A DNA stretch of 41,239 nucleotides from an uncultured Rhodospirillales bacterium (GCA_903845065.1 CAIMWH010000020.1:1-41239); one strand, 5' to 3'; numbered from the stretch's first letter, positions 17,089-25,499 are shown. A program made the numbers and translations. The notes: generated by a model from the sequence alone, not told the origin.

Positions 17089-17123
17089 CAGCTATTATAA
17101 CAGCTTGGCGGGGGGGACGTCAC
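17089..17123 (-). promoter_or_regulatory. Candidate promoter and overlapping operator of the SQ operon
   Basis: On the minus strand a perfect TATAAT occupies 17099-17094. GTGACG (17123-17118), matching TTGACA at four of six positions, lies 18 nt upstream. The -10 sits inside a near-perfect palindrome AGCTATTATAACAGCT (17090-17105) flanked by CC/GG, a shape typical of LacI- or GntR-type operators. Transcription would start near 17087, about 20 nt before the ATG at 17067. A second imperfect inverted repeat, GGTAT-G-ATATC, lies at about 17156-17166. No regulator gene is in the operon. Confidence 0.55.
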
Positions 17124-17199
17124 CTGGGGCGATCAGGGGGTGGGAGGCGATTTATTGGTATGATATCGGAACAAAGTGGATATGGTTCGGCGGCGCGGG

Positions 17200-17784
17200 T
17201 CAGGCGGGTTTGAAGGCTTGGCGGGGGAACCAGGGCCGGCGGCGGGGGCATGGCGGGGTGGACGGGGGGATCGGCGGGAAAATGGGCGCGGCTTTGGTGG
17301 GCTGGGGGGTGGGTTTCGCGTTTTTGGGGACCGGGGTGAGTGCGGGGTGATCGAGGGCGAGGAGGCGGCAGATGGGGCGCAGGAGGGCGGCCATGGCGGG
17401 GGCGGCGGCGAGGAGGGCGGCGGTTTCGGGGTGGGCGAGGAGAACCTCGAGTTGGGCGCGGTAGACGCCGGCTTCGTGCTTGAGGGTGGTGAGCAGGAGG
17501 CCGCGGGTTTGCGGCAGGAGGCTGGGCGGGCTGGTGCGATGGGGGCGCGGGGCGCTGGGGCGCGGCAGGCGGCCGGCGGCGAGGCAGGCCATGAGGCGCT
17601 CGACGTGGCGGGCTTTGCGGGTGAAGGAGCGCCAGAGGGGGAGGATGAGGGGGATAAGGCGCGGGGTGCGGATGAAGCGCGCGGCGATGAGGGTGGCGAG
17701 GGCGCGCAGGATGGCGCCGAGCCGCAGGGCGAAGGTGGGCGCGTGGGCGCGGAGGTTGGGGGAGAGGGGGGCGCTGGGCGGCAT
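17200..17784 (-). CDS. Hypothetical protein, helical, Pro-rich C-terminus
   Basis: 194 residues starting MPPSAPLSPNLRAH with AGGA about 9 nt upstream. The middle is helical, Ala/Leu/Arg-rich (IAARFIRTPRLIPLILPLWRSF, then HPETAALLAAAPAMAALLRP). The last 50 residues are Pro/Lys-rich and low in complexity. I recognise no domain. Codon use matches the GC-rich neighbours, unlike the lower-GC ATPase/DUF4276 pair upstream, so it is probably native. It is on the minus strand between that pair and the SQ operon. Confidence 0.55.
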   Translation of the reverse strand: MPPSAPLSPNLRAHAPTFALRLGAILRALATLIAARFIRTPRLIPLILPLWRSFTRKARHVERLMACLAAGRLPRPSAPRPHRTSPPSLLPQTRGLLLTTLKHEAGVYRAQLEVLLAHPETAALLAAAPAMAALLRPICRLLALDHPALTPVPKNAKPTPQPTKAAPIFPPIPPSTPPCPRRRPWFPRQAFKPA

Positions 17785-17863
17785 GGATTTTAATCCTAGC
17801 CGGTTGGTTGGGCGGTTCAAGGGGATTCTTTGGGGAAGTGGATTGTGCCACACCTACCAATGC

Positions 17864-18466
17864 TCAGAGTGGCTGGCCGCCAGACAGGTTCAGGATCGTG
17901 TTTAGGAAAGCTTTCAGTTCGGGGCACTGTGCTGCAGCGATACTCAGGTCTTGGTCTCTCAGGATAGCTGCGCCATCGCGGGTCTTTACATAGGCTCGCC
18001 TGCTACTTCCGCTTGAGAACACCTCGCCCAGCAACCTGCTTGGCGGATTTCCATGGTTTACCTGCTCAGGGGGGCGGGACGGCGCTGAACGGCTACTTCC
18101 AGCCTTCCGCTGAATGATCGACCAGTAAGGCAAGAGCCAAGCCTCGAAATCATGTTGTGCGGCATGGGGGTGGAAGCAGTCATTCGGTCCGACCCAAGTC
18201 TGCATCTGCCGTTTGGCATGTGCGGCATCGTTGAAGTCACTGGTTCCGGTATAGACATCGGTAAGGGCAATCACCGCGTCGTTTCTCTCTAGCCATCGTT
18301 CAACGATACGTTTGAGTTGCTCGCCTTTCGGAATTCGTCCGTCCTGCGGCGAAAATGTTAGACGCGGCATTCTGCCGGCTAGCCTTGGCGCTAGGAACGC
18401 CAGAAGTGTGGACTTGAAGGCCGCTTCCGTTGCGCCTTCCACAAGGACTACGATCCGAATGCTCAC
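17864..18466 (-). CDS. DUF4276 family protein (TOPRIM-like), partner of the AAA ATPase
   Basis: 200 residues starting at a GTG that overlaps the ATPase stop by 4 nt (GTGA). The N-terminus VLVEGATEAAF holds the acidic residue typical of TOPRIM-like folds. ALTDVYTGTSDF (about 71-82) and HDFEAWLLPY give the expected further Asp and Glu. DUF4276 proteins commonly pair with ABC/AAA ATPases in candidate phage-defence modules, where they are thought to act as nucleases. Codon use and base composition are clearly less GC-rich than the surroundings, a sign of transfer. The family is recognised from motifs; the defence role is inferred. Confidence 0.75.
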   Translation of the reverse strand: MSIRIVVLVEGATEAAFKSTLLAFLAPRLAGRMPRLTFSPQDGRIPKGEQLKRIVERWLERNDAVIALTDVYTGTSDFNDAAHAKRQMQTWVGPNDCFHPHAAQHDFEAWLLPYWSIIQRKAGSSRSAPSRPPEQVNHGNPPSRLLGEVFSSGSSRRAYVKTRDGAAILRDQDLSIAAAQCPELKAFLNTILNLSGGQPL

Positions 18467-19617
18467 GCCCGTCCTCCCAACCGCCCCATGCTCCAGAGTT
18501 GATCGAGCGTGTAGTCGTCCATCCAGGAGTCCAGTTCCATGGTGTCGGCTCGTTGCACCGACATGGCGCCTTGGTCGTCACGATCACAGACGACCAACTC
18601 GTCCGGTCGCAAGAAGCGAACAAACCGGTCCGAATGGGTCGCGACCACCAATTGCGTTCGCGTCGAGGCCTCGCGCATCAGTTCGGCAAGAATGCGCAGC
18701 ATTTCAGGATGAAGGCTGACCTCAGGTTCATCGATCAGTGTCACCTTGGGAAGCCCGGGGCTTTTTAGGAGGGTTGTTAGCCAGAGAAAGCGCAATGTCC
18801 CCTCGGACAACTCATTGGCAAATATCGGTCGCGTCATATCCCTGTCGCGCCATCCCAAGGTCACTTTACCCGCCGCTGGGGTCGGAAATTCTAGGCGCAC
18901 AAACGATGGAAATGCCGCGTGCAACGCATCTTCGACGGCCTCGAATCTATCTCGATCCGTTTCGCGCATCGTATAGAGGCTCGATAGCAAATCCTCACCG
19001 TCACTTCCTGGAGTTTGGGCGGGAGAAAGTGTCTGTGGTAGTCTGACAGGTGCGCGGTCGGAGACATCAAGGCCATGGTATATTTCTGATATATTCGCGA
19101 GCAGGCTTCGGAAACTTTCAGCTTCGCGATACATTTTGGGAGCCTGCGAGAGGGAGGTTTCCAACTCCTTGTGTTCCCAAGTCGGTTCTACGAGTTTACC
19201 TCCCTCTTGGTACCGAATCCGTGTTGTGTTCGAGTCGATGTGGAGGAACGGCACCGGCAAGGTGGGATTTCTTCGCTGGCTAAGACGTTCCTGGGCAATT
19301 TGATAGCCGTAGCCACGACGGATCATTGTTACCTGATAATCTAACGGCGCCCCGCGATCGTGAGGCAGAAGCAGACCAATAGAAAGTTGATTGGTTGCGC
19401 CATCGGCAGTTAAAATGGACTCCATCCCACCCATGCCGGTGATAGTGCTTTCAAGTTGGGCATTGGCGGACGCAGCCAACGTGTCAAATATATTGAGAAC
19501 GGAGCTTTTGCCGACACCGTTCGCGCCGATCAGCACATTGAGCGGGCGCAGTTCGATTTCGACACTCTTCAGTCGCCTGAAACCAGCAACGGAAAGTGTC
19601 GAGAAGCCGACAGTCAT
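18463..19617 (-). CDS. AAA/ABC-type ATPase (RecF/OLD-like), candidate defence component
   Basis: 384 residues. Walker A GANGVGKSS (31-39), ABC signature-like NELSEGTLRF, Walker B KVTLIDEPEVSLHP, and switch His in VVATHSD, the layout of AAA_15/AAA_21 ATPases. Unlike OLD nucleases it has no C-terminal TOPRIM domain; the overlapping DUF4276 gene probably supplies it, as AriB does for AriA in PARIS or AbiLii for AbiLi. Base composition is visibly lower in GC than neighbouring genes. It is transcribed on the minus strand, with repeat A3 between its start and the penicillin-acylase gene. Confidence 0.85.
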   Translation of the reverse strand: MTVGFSTLSVAGFRRLKSVEIELRPLNVLIGANGVGKSSVLNIFDTLAASANAQLESTITGMGGMESILTADGATNQLSIGLLLPHDRGAPLDYQVTMIRRGYGYQIAQERLSQRRNPTLPVPFLHIDSNTTRIRYQEGGKLVEPTWEHKELETSLSQAPKMYREAESFRSLLANISEIYHGLDVSDRAPVRLPQTLSPAQTPGSDGEDLLSSLYTMRETDRDRFEAVEDALHAAFPSFVRLEFPTPAAGKVTLGWRDRDMTRPIFANELSEGTLRFLWLTTLLKSPGLPKVTLIDEPEVSLHPEMLRILAELMREASTRTQLVVATHSDRFVRFLRPDELVVCDRDDQGAMSVQRADTMELDSWMDDYTLDQLWSMGRLGGRA

Positions 19618-19657
19618 GGTGTCCTCCTTGGTCCGACTGGCCTGCGTTGTTCGAACT

Positions 19658-19716
19658 CCAAGCGGATGGAAGTTTTTTGGTTCTTTTTTTCAAAAAAGAA
19701 CAGAACTTCCTTTTGG
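19658..19716 (-). repeat. Family A hairpin repeat, copy A3, probable terminator
   Basis: Inner 10-bp hairpin GTTCTTTTTT/AAAAAAGAAC (19680-19689 with 19692-19701), outer arms GGAAGTT (19668-19674) and AACTTCC (19704-19710), then CCAA/TTGG. Where other copies have CTTC/GAAG at the stem base, this one has GTTC/GAAC: both strands of the stem changed together. It lies 37 nt past the stop codon of the penicillin-acylase gene on the minus strand. Confidence 0.8.
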
Positions 19717-19753
19717 CTGTGGGCATCAAGGTGCCATGCCGTCGGATGCCAGA

Positions 19754-22069
19754 TCATCCCGGGAGCAGTTTCAGAATGAGTTCGGCCGCGGCGTCTACTG
19801 CTTCGGTTGAATAGGGGAGGGGGACGTATTCGCCGGCGGCCCATTTTTCGGCGAGGTCGGCGTAGTGGGGGGAGCGGGGGTCACCGGATTGGCCGGGCGA
19901 GTTGATGCAGACGCTGGCGTCCCAGTTGCCGACGTCGGCGACCATGCGGAAGGAGGCGCCGGTGGTGACGCGGAAATCGGAGGCGCGGTAGCCGGTGGCC
20001 ATGGGGGTGGAGCCGGAGCCGCCTTTGGGGAGGGGGCCGATGTTTTTCATCTCCGGGAGGAGGTCTGACAGGGGGTGTTCGAAGAAGCCGTGGTGGAGTT
20101 TGCCCCATTCCCACAAAGCGGCGTCCTGGCCGAGGCGGAGGCGGCAGTCGACGAAGGCGCCGGCGAGGGTGCGGAGCAGGAGTTCGGGGCGGTCGGTGAT
20201 GCGGGCGTCGGGGGTTTCGAGCATGCCGAGCAGGGTTTCGATGTCACCGGGGACGAGGAGGGGGCGGATGTCGGGGTCGGTGGTGACGAGGTCGAGGAGG
20301 GCGGGCTTGAGGTGTTTGGTCCACCAGACTTCGAACAGGGCGGCTGGGGCGGAGGTGCGGGCGAGGTGGCAGTCCCAGGCGGCGAGCATGGCGAGGGCGT
20401 CGGCGCCGTCCCCGGAGGATTCGAGGCCGGCGAGGAGGGGGAGGATGCGGCGGGCGGGGATGGAGAGGTCGTCGGTTTGCAGGGCCATGGAGTCGGCCAG
20501 GGAGTGGGCGGGTTGGGCGTCCAGGACTTCGTGGATGCGGGTGGTGCGGGAGCGTTCGGCCCATTCGAAGCCGAGTTTGTTTTCGGCGTAGGGGTAGGCT
20601 GCGGGAAGGTTCATTTCGTTGGCGGTGGCGACGAAGCCGCGCTCGGGGTTGATGGAGCGGGGCAGGGCGGTGAAGTCATGGAAGCCGGCCCATTCGTAGC
20701 GGCCATCGCCGGGGACGGGGAGGAGGCCGTCCCAGTAGGGGCGGATGGGGGTGCGGCCGGCGGCGTACCAGGCGATGTTGCCGGCGGTATCGGCGTAGAC
20801 GTGGTTGACGGAGGGGGTGGCCCAGCCGGCGAGGGCGGCTTCGTAGTCGGCCAGGTTCGTGGCCTGCATGTAGCCGAGGCTGGAGAGGTAGGCGGAGGCG
20901 CCGGGTTCGAACCAGACGGAGCGGACGGCGTAGGCGCGGTGGGTTTCGGCGTCCTCGTGGATAACGGGGCCGTGGCGGGTGAATTTGAGGGTGACGGTTT
21001 GGGGTTCGGCGCCGCGGACGGCGATGGTTTCGGTGGTGACGCGCATGTCTTCCCAGCCGCCCTGGTAGCGGTAGCGGTTGGGGGCGTCGGGGTCGGTTTC
21101 GTAGATGTAGAGGTCTTCCTGGTCCATCGGGAAGATGGTGAGGCTGAAGGCGCAGGTCTGGTTGTGGCCGATGGAGACGCCGGGGACGGCGGGTTCGCCG
21201 GCGCCGATGACATCGATGCCGGGGCCGGTGAGGTGGACGAGCCAGCGCAGCGAGGGGAGGGCGTGGGCGCGGTGGGGGTCGGACGCCAGGATGGGGCGGC
21301 CGGTTTCGCTGCGGGCGGCGGCGACGGCCCAGTTGTTGGAGCCCTGGGTGTAGACGTCGCCGAGGTCATCGACGCGGGTCCAGGACCAGGCGGTGTCGAG
21401 GGTGGCGGTCATGCGGGCGTGGCTGAAATCGAGGCGGGCGGTGGCGAGCTTGAAGACGTCGAGCACGGTTTTGGGGATGGCGGCGGCGTCGAGCCCTTCG
21501 GGGATGATGGTTTCCCACGGCGGTTCGATGGAGCGGCGGGCGAGGTCGGTCTCCAGGCTGGACTTGGCCATGATCTGGGCGCGGGTGACTTCGGAGAGGA
21601 CGTTGCGGACCAGGCCGTGGCTGCGGATGCGCACGGCATCCTCGGCGGTCCAGTGTTCGGGCTGGGTTCCCATGGCGGCGAATTCGGGCGGGAGGAGGGC
21701 GGGCTGGGCGGTGCAGCGATCGATCCAGGCGTTGATGCCGGCGGCGAAGGCGGCGGTGATGTCGCGGGCGTCGGGCGTGCCGTAGGCGGCCCATTCGGCG
21801 TCCATGTCGCCCTGGTAGAGGAAGAGGCGGGAGGCGCGGTCCTGGGCGAGGAAGCCGGGGCCGAAGTCGGCGGCGAGGCGGCCGAGGCCGCGTTTGCGCC
21901 ACAGGTCGAGCTGCCAGAGGCGCTCGCGGGCGGCGGCGAAGCCTTGGGCGAAGAAGACATCGTGGCGGGTGGCGGCGCGGATGTGGGGGATGCCGGAGCG
22001 GTCGACGATGATCTCGGCGGGCTGGTCGAGGCCGGGGATGTGGAGTTCGACGGTTTGGGGCGTGGTCAT
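19754..22069 (-). CDS. Penicillin acylase family Ntn hydrolase, apparently without signal peptide
   Basis: 771 residues from MTTPQTVELHIPGL; an upstream Met adds only a low-complexity leader. The architecture is the usual alpha chain, spacer, beta chain. The nucleophile Ser is in QGSNNWAV (about residue 252-257), the site where the precursor is cut to expose Ser as the beta-chain N-terminus. Other landmarks: RDSHGIPHIRA-like DRSGIPHIRA near the N-terminus, ASDPHRAHALPS, and the C-terminal ATGYRASDFRVTTGASFRMV. The family hydrolyses amides of hydrophobic acyl chains (penicillins, acyl-homoserine lactones, related lipids). Most members are periplasmic; here no signal sequence is seen. True substrate unknown. 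It is divergent from the SDR gene. Confidence 0.88.
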   Translation of the reverse strand: MTTPQTVELHIPGLDQPAEIIVDRSGIPHIRAATRHDVFFAQGFAAARERLWQLDLWRKRGLGRLAADFGPGFLAQDRASRLFLYQGDMDAEWAAYGTPDARDITAAFAAGINAWIDRCTAQPALLPPEFAAMGTQPEHWTAEDAVRIRSHGLVRNVLSEVTRAQIMAKSSLETDLARRSIEPPWETIIPEGLDAAAIPKTVLDVFKLATARLDFSHARMTATLDTAWSWTRVDDLGDVYTQGSNNWAVAAARSETGRPILASDPHRAHALPSLRWLVHLTGPGIDVIGAGEPAVPGVSIGHNQTCAFSLTIFPMDQEDLYIYETDPDAPNRYRYQGGWEDMRVTTETIAVRGAEPQTVTLKFTRHGPVIHEDAETHRAYAVRSVWFEPGASAYLSSLGYMQATNLADYEAALAGWATPSVNHVYADTAGNIAWYAAGRTPIRPYWDGLLPVPGDGRYEWAGFHDFTALPRSINPERGFVATANEMNLPAAYPYAENKLGFEWAERSRTTRIHEVLDAQPAHSLADSMALQTDDLSIPARRILPLLAGLESSGDGADALAMLAAWDCHLARTSAPAALFEVWWTKHLKPALLDLVTTDPDIRPLLVPGDIETLLGMLETPDARITDRPELLLRTLAGAFVDCRLRLGQDAALWEWGKLHHGFFEHPLSDLLPEMKNIGPLPKGGSGSTPMATGYRASDFRVTTGASFRMVADVGNWDASVCINSPGQSGDPRSPHYADLAEKWAAGEYVPLPYSTEAVDAAAELILKLLPG

Positions 22070-22151
22070 CGCGGGGGGAGTCTCCGATTGCTGGCGCAGG
22101 GTTCCATGGGGCGGGGCGGGGGGCAAGCGGGGGCGTCGACGAAGGTAGATT

Positions 22152-22211
22152 GAACAAAGAGACAGCGAGACGGCGAGAAGTAAGACGGTCCTTCTCGCTG
22201 TCTCTTTGTTC
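22152..22211. repeat. Family B inverted repeat, copy B1 (in a divergent promoter region)
   Basis: Left arm 22152-22180, right arm 22191-22211. The arms are complementary except for one extra 8-nt unit in the left arm, which would bulge. The sequence contains the octamer motif GACAGCGA. It lies in the 205-bp gap between the penicillin-acylase start and the SDR start. It cannot be a terminator for either flanking gene and may affect both promoters. A second, perfect copy is at 33269-33360. Confidence 0.85.
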
Positions 22212-22274
22212 GGCTTGGCTTTCGGGGGCGCGGCCGGGCGGTTAGGGTTGGTGGATCAGGCAAGGGAGAGCGTT

Positions 22275-23024
22275 ATGGGCGGGAACAAGGTGGCGATCGT
22301 GACCGGGGGTGCGCGGGGGATTGGGCGGGGGTGTGCGTTGGCGCTGGCGGAGAAGGGGTTGGATATCGCCATTGTCGACATGCTGGAGCCCGAGATGGCG
22401 CGCACGGTGGGGGAGATCACGGCGCTGGGGCGGGTGGCGCGGTGGTATGTGGCGGATGTGGCCGACCATGCGCGGGCGGCCGTGGTGGTGGGGCAGGTGG
22501 CGGCGGATTTCGGGCGGATCGATGTGCTGGTGAACAATGCCGGGCGGGGTAATCCGAAGGGCATCCTGGAGATCACCGAGGAGGAGTTCGACCGGACGAT
22601 CGCGGTGAACCTCAAGAGCTGCTTCAACTTCATCCAGCCGGTGGTGCCGGTGATGCGGGCGGGTGGCGGCGGGCGGATTGTCTCGATGTCCTCGTTGAAC
22701 GCGCATTCGGGGGGCGTGACGAGCGCGGTGTCGAAGTTTTCCTATGCGGCGGCGAAGGCCGGGATCATCGGGTTGACGCGGGCGCTGGCGAAGGAACTGG
22801 GGCCGGAGATCGCCATCAACTGCGTGTGTCCGGGGGTGATCGAGACGGAACTGGGGAATTCGCTGACCAAGGCGCGCGGGCCGGAGTTGATGAAGGGGAT
22901 CGCGCTCGGGCGGCTGGGCACGCCGCGGGATGTGGCGGGGCTGGTGGCGTTCCTGGCGACGGTGGAGCCGAACTTCATCACCGGGCAGGATTTCATCATC
23001 GACGGCTTCCAGTGGGTGGTGTGA
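22275..23024 (+). CDS. SDR-family oxidoreductase (NAD(P)-dependent dehydrogenase)
   Basis: 249 residues. Nucleotide-binding TGGARGIG (10-17), NNAG (87-90), catalytic Y157-x-x-x-K161 (YAAAK) and Ser near 140, with a slightly longer S-to-Y loop than usual. The ATG at 22275 is preceded by GGGAGA at good spacing; an upstream in-frame Met at 22206 lies in the hairpin repeat and is not credible. SDRs of this type oxidise sugar or polyol alcohols or reduce ketones. The SQ dehydrogenase of the Pseudomonas sulfo-ED pathway is also an SDR, so a link with the SQ operon 5 kb away is possible but unproven. Confidence 0.9.
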   Translation: MGGNKVAIVTGGARGIGRGCALALAEKGLDIAIVDMLEPEMARTVGEITALGRVARWYVADVADHARAAVVVGQVAADFGRIDVLVNNAGRGNPKGILEITEEEFDRTIAVNLKSCFNFIQPVVPVMRAGGGGRIVSMSSLNAHSGGVTSAVSKFSYAAAKAGIIGLTRALAKELGPEIAINCVCPGVIETELGNSLTKARGPELMKGIALGRLGTPRDVAGLVAFLATVEPNFITGQDFIIDGFQWVV

Positions 23025-23040
23025 CCCGCTGAAACCGCGA

Positions 23041-23062
23041 CCCTCCCGGGGAGCCGGGAGGG
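23041..23062. terminator. Hairpin between convergent SDR and merR genes
   Basis: A perfect 9-bp GC stem CCCTCCCGG/CCGGGAGGG (23041-23049 with 23054-23062) with a 4-nt loop fills most of the 39-bp gap between two converging stop codons. There is no clear T-tract, so it may be a weak or bidirectional terminator. Confidence 0.55.
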
Positions 23063-23063
23063 G

Positions 23064-23651
23064 TTAGCGCTTGAGTTCGGCGCGCAGGGCTTCGAGGTCG
23101 CGCAGGGTGATGGCGAGGAGGGCGCGCAGGCGGGCGCATTCGGCCTGGGACTGGGCGAGTTGGGCCTGGACGAGTTGGGCCTGGGTGGACGGTTCGCCGC
23201 GCGGGCGGGCGGTGGCTGGGTTGCTGCTGACCGGGCCGATGAGGCCGGGCATCGGTAGTTGCGAGGGGGCGTCGGGCTGGGGGGCGGCGGTGCGCTCGGC
23301 CTCGGCGGCGGCGCGTTCGTCAGGAGTCGCGGGGGGGATGTCATCGGCGAGGCGGCCGCCGCCTTCGCGGAGCAGGCGCTGGACGCCCTTGATGGTGTAG
23401 CCCTGGATGTAGAGCAGGTCCGAGATGCGACGGAGCATGGCGATGTCGTCGGGGCGGTAGTAGCGCCGCCCGCCGCCGCGCTTGAGCGGCTTCACCTGGG
23501 GGAACTTGGTCTCCCAGAAGCGCAGGACATGCTGCGGGATGTGAAGTTCGTCCGCCACCTCGCTGATGGTGCGGAAGGCGTTGGGGGCCTTGCGCGGCTT
23601 GCCCCCGGCGTCAGGTGTGTCAGACGCCATGAGGGCGGTGGCTCCACTCAT
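23064..23651 (-). CDS. MerR-family transcriptional regulator
   Basis: 195 residues. The MerR winged-helix DNA-binding domain occupies about 25-95 ([30 protein letters not shown], then [18 protein letters not shown]). The C-terminal part is a short Pro/Ala linker plus a coiled coil with many Gln/Glu/Leu ([20 protein letters not shown]), with no metal-binding Cys. The ATG overlaps the ihfA stop (ATGA), the usual alphaproteobacterial ihfA-merR pairing. Targets unknown. Confidence 0.92.
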   Translation of the reverse strand: MSGATALMASDTPDAGGKPRKAPNAFRTISEVADELHIPQHVLRFWETKFPQVKPLKRGGGRRYYRPDDIAMLRRISDLLYIQGYTIKGVQRLLREGGGRLADDIPPATPDERAAAEAERTAAPQPDAPSQLPMPGLIGPVSSNPATARPRGEPSTQAQLVQAQLAQSQAECARLRALLAITLRDLEALRAELKR

Positions 23652-23965
23652 TCATGCTCTCCGTCTTCCAGCGGCGGGGTGAGATTATTGACGTGGGCCT
23701 TGAGAACCTGGCTCGGCCGGAACACCAGGACGCGGCGCGGCAGGATGGGAACCTCGATGCCGGTTTTGGGATTGCGCCCGATGCGGCGGCCCTTCTGGCG
23801 CACAGAAAACGTCCCGAAGCTACTGATTTTAAAGGATTCACCAGCGGCCAACGCGGCCGAGATCCGTTCCAGCACGCTCTCCAGGAGATCGGCTGATTCG
23901 TTGCGGGAGAGGCCGACCTGGGTATAGATCGTCTCGGTCAGGTGCGCGCGGGTGATGGTGTTCAT
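23648..23965 (-). CDS. ihfA: Integration host factor subunit alpha
   Basis: 105 residues from [11 protein letters not shown]; the frame extends upstream but without homology. The HU/IHF fold is complete, with the DNA-bending beta arm around [26 protein letters not shown] (Arg-Asn-Pro motif). It pairs with IhfB to bend DNA in recombination, replication and transcription. In many alphaproteobacteria ihfA follows plsX-fabH; here no fabH is upstream, so the pair stands alone. Confidence 0.95.
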   Translation of the reverse strand: MNTITRAHLTETIYTQVGLSRNESADLLESVLERISAALAAGESFKISSFGTFSVRQKGRRIGRNPKTGIEVPILPRRVLVFRPSQVLKAHVNNLTPPLEDGEHE

Positions 23966-24348
23966 GACATGACGGTAGGCAGGCAGGAACGACTCGTCAA
24001 GAATACATAAGATCAAGCGGTTGTGACGCTGTGGTCAGACCGCCCCGCGGGTGGCGCCGGGGAGGCGGAATCGGGGGGTGCGACGGGGCGCGCAACGACG
24101 GCGCGCAACGACGGGGCGATGGTGGCGGTGCGCGCCGTGGCGGGGGGCTTCATCGGATGTTCATGGCTCCGATGCATATTTTTTTCGCGGGATCAATAGG
24201 TCCGGTTGGGTTGGGGCGGCTGGAACCCTTGCGCCTGCGGGGGGGGCGGATGCATACGTGCGCTGCACAACGGATACTTCGTGTGTTCCGTAATACGGAC
24301 GGGCCGGCCGCACTTGCACCGGCCGGATGACCGGGAAAGGATTTCAGC
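23966..24348. promoter_or_regulatory. Divergent intergenic region between ihfA and pntAA
   Basis: 383 bp without a credible gene. It holds a perfect tandem 13-mer GCGCGCAACGACG (24088-24113). An imperfect inverted repeat ACGGATAC...GTGTTCCGT lies at 24270-24291. A hairpin CCGGCCG/CGGCCGG (24304-24310 with 24320-24326) sits just upstream of the pntAA ribosome-binding site (AAGGA). These may be control sites for pntAA, but no clear -35/-10 pair stands out. Confidence 0.4.
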
Positions 24349-25488
24349 ATGCGCCTGACGGTGCTCAAGGAACGCGCGGCATTCGAAACCCGCGTGGCGG
24401 CGACAGTCGACACAGTCAAGAAGCTGACGGCGCTGGGCCTCAGCGTGGTGGTGGAGACCGGGGCGGGGCTTACCGCCGCGGTGTCGGACAGCGAATACCA
24501 GGCGGCGGGGGCGGAAATCGCCGCTGATCCAGCATCGGCGCTGGCTGGCGCCGGGGTGGTGTTCGCGGTGCAGGTGCCGGAGCCGGCGATCCTGGCCCAT
24601 GTGCCGCGCGGTACCCTGCTGGTGTGCATCGCCAATGCCTTCGCGACGCCCGACCTGCCGGCCACGCTGGCGGCGGCGGGGATCGATTGCGCGGCGATGG
24701 AGTTGCTGCCGCGCATCACCCGGGCGCAGTCGATGGATGTGCTGTCGAGCCAGGCGAACCTCGCCGGCTACCGGGCGGTGATCGAGAGCGCCTACACCTT
24801 CGAGCGTGGCTTTCCGATGATGATGACGGCGGCCGGCACGGTTCCGCCGGCGCGCGTGTTCATCGTGGGCGCCGGGGTGGCCGGGTTGCAGGCGATCGCC
24901 ACGGCGCGGCGGCTGGGGGCGATTGTTTCCGCCACCGACGTGCGGCCGGCGGCCAAGGAGGAGATCAAGTCCCTCGGCGCCAGCTTCGTGGGCGTGGAGG
25001 ATGAGGAGACGGCGGCGCAAAAGGGCGCCTATGCGAAGGAAATGTCGGACGCGTTCCGCCGCAAGCAGGCCGAGCTGATGGCGACCACGGTGGCGAAGAA
25101 CGACATCGTGATCACCACCGCGCTGGTGATGGGGCGCCGGGCGCCGACCATCGTGACGACGGCGATGGTGGAAAGCATGAAGGCCGGCAGCGTGGTGGTG
25201 GATCTGGCCTCCGACGCCGGCGGCAACTGCGAATTGACGGTGCCGGGCGAGGCGATCACCACGCCGGGCGGCGTGCGCATCCTGGGCTGGCGCAACTGGC
25301 CGGGCCGGATTTCGGTGGCGGCGAGCGCGCTGTATTCGCGCAACCTGCTGACCTTCCTCACCACGTTCTGGGACAAGGAGGCCCGCGCGCCGAAGCTTCC
25401 CGAGAGCGACGACATCATCAAGGGCACGATGCTCACCCGCGGCGGCGCCGTGGTGCATCCGCAATTTCAGCCTGCTCAGGCGGCCTGA
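24349..25488 (+). CDS. pntAA: NAD(P) transhydrogenase subunit alpha part 1 (soluble domain I)
   Basis: 379 residues. It binds NAD(H) in the cytoplasm: [23 protein letters not shown] is the family signature and [11 protein letters not shown] the Rossmann motif (about 171-180). [14 protein letters not shown] follows. The three-gene arrangement with pntAB and pntB is the split form typical of alphaproteobacteria. The complex uses proton entry to drive hydride transfer from NADH to NADP+. AAGGA lies about 9 nt before the ATG. Confidence 0.96.
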   Translation: MRLTVLKERAAFETRVAATVDTVKKLTALGLSVVVETGAGLTAAVSDSEYQAAGAEIAADPASALAGAGVVFAVQVPEPAILAHVPRGTLLVCIANAFATPDLPATLAAAGIDCAAMELLPRITRAQSMDVLSSQANLAGYRAVIESAYTFERGFPMMMTAAGTVPPARVFIVGAGVAGLQAIATARRLGAIVSATDVRPAAKEEIKSLGASFVGVEDEETAAQKGAYAKEMSDAFRRKQAELMATTVAKNDIVITTALVMGRRAPTIVTTAMVESMKAGSVVVDLASDAGGNCELTVPGEAITTPGGVRILGWRNWPGRISVAASALYSRNLLTFLTTFWDKEARAPKLPESDDIIKGTMLTRGGAVVHPQFQPAQAA

Positions 25489-25499
25489 GGAGATCGACA

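Noticed and set aside
20075-22153. A 692-codon plus-strand frame across the penicillin-acylase gene
   Set aside because: Gly/Ala/Val-rich antisense of a clear Ntn hydrolase; no motifs.
24088-24113. Tandem 13-mer as a CRISPR or iteron array
   Set aside because: Only two units without spacers and no replication or cas genes; probably chance or slippage in a GC-rich gap.
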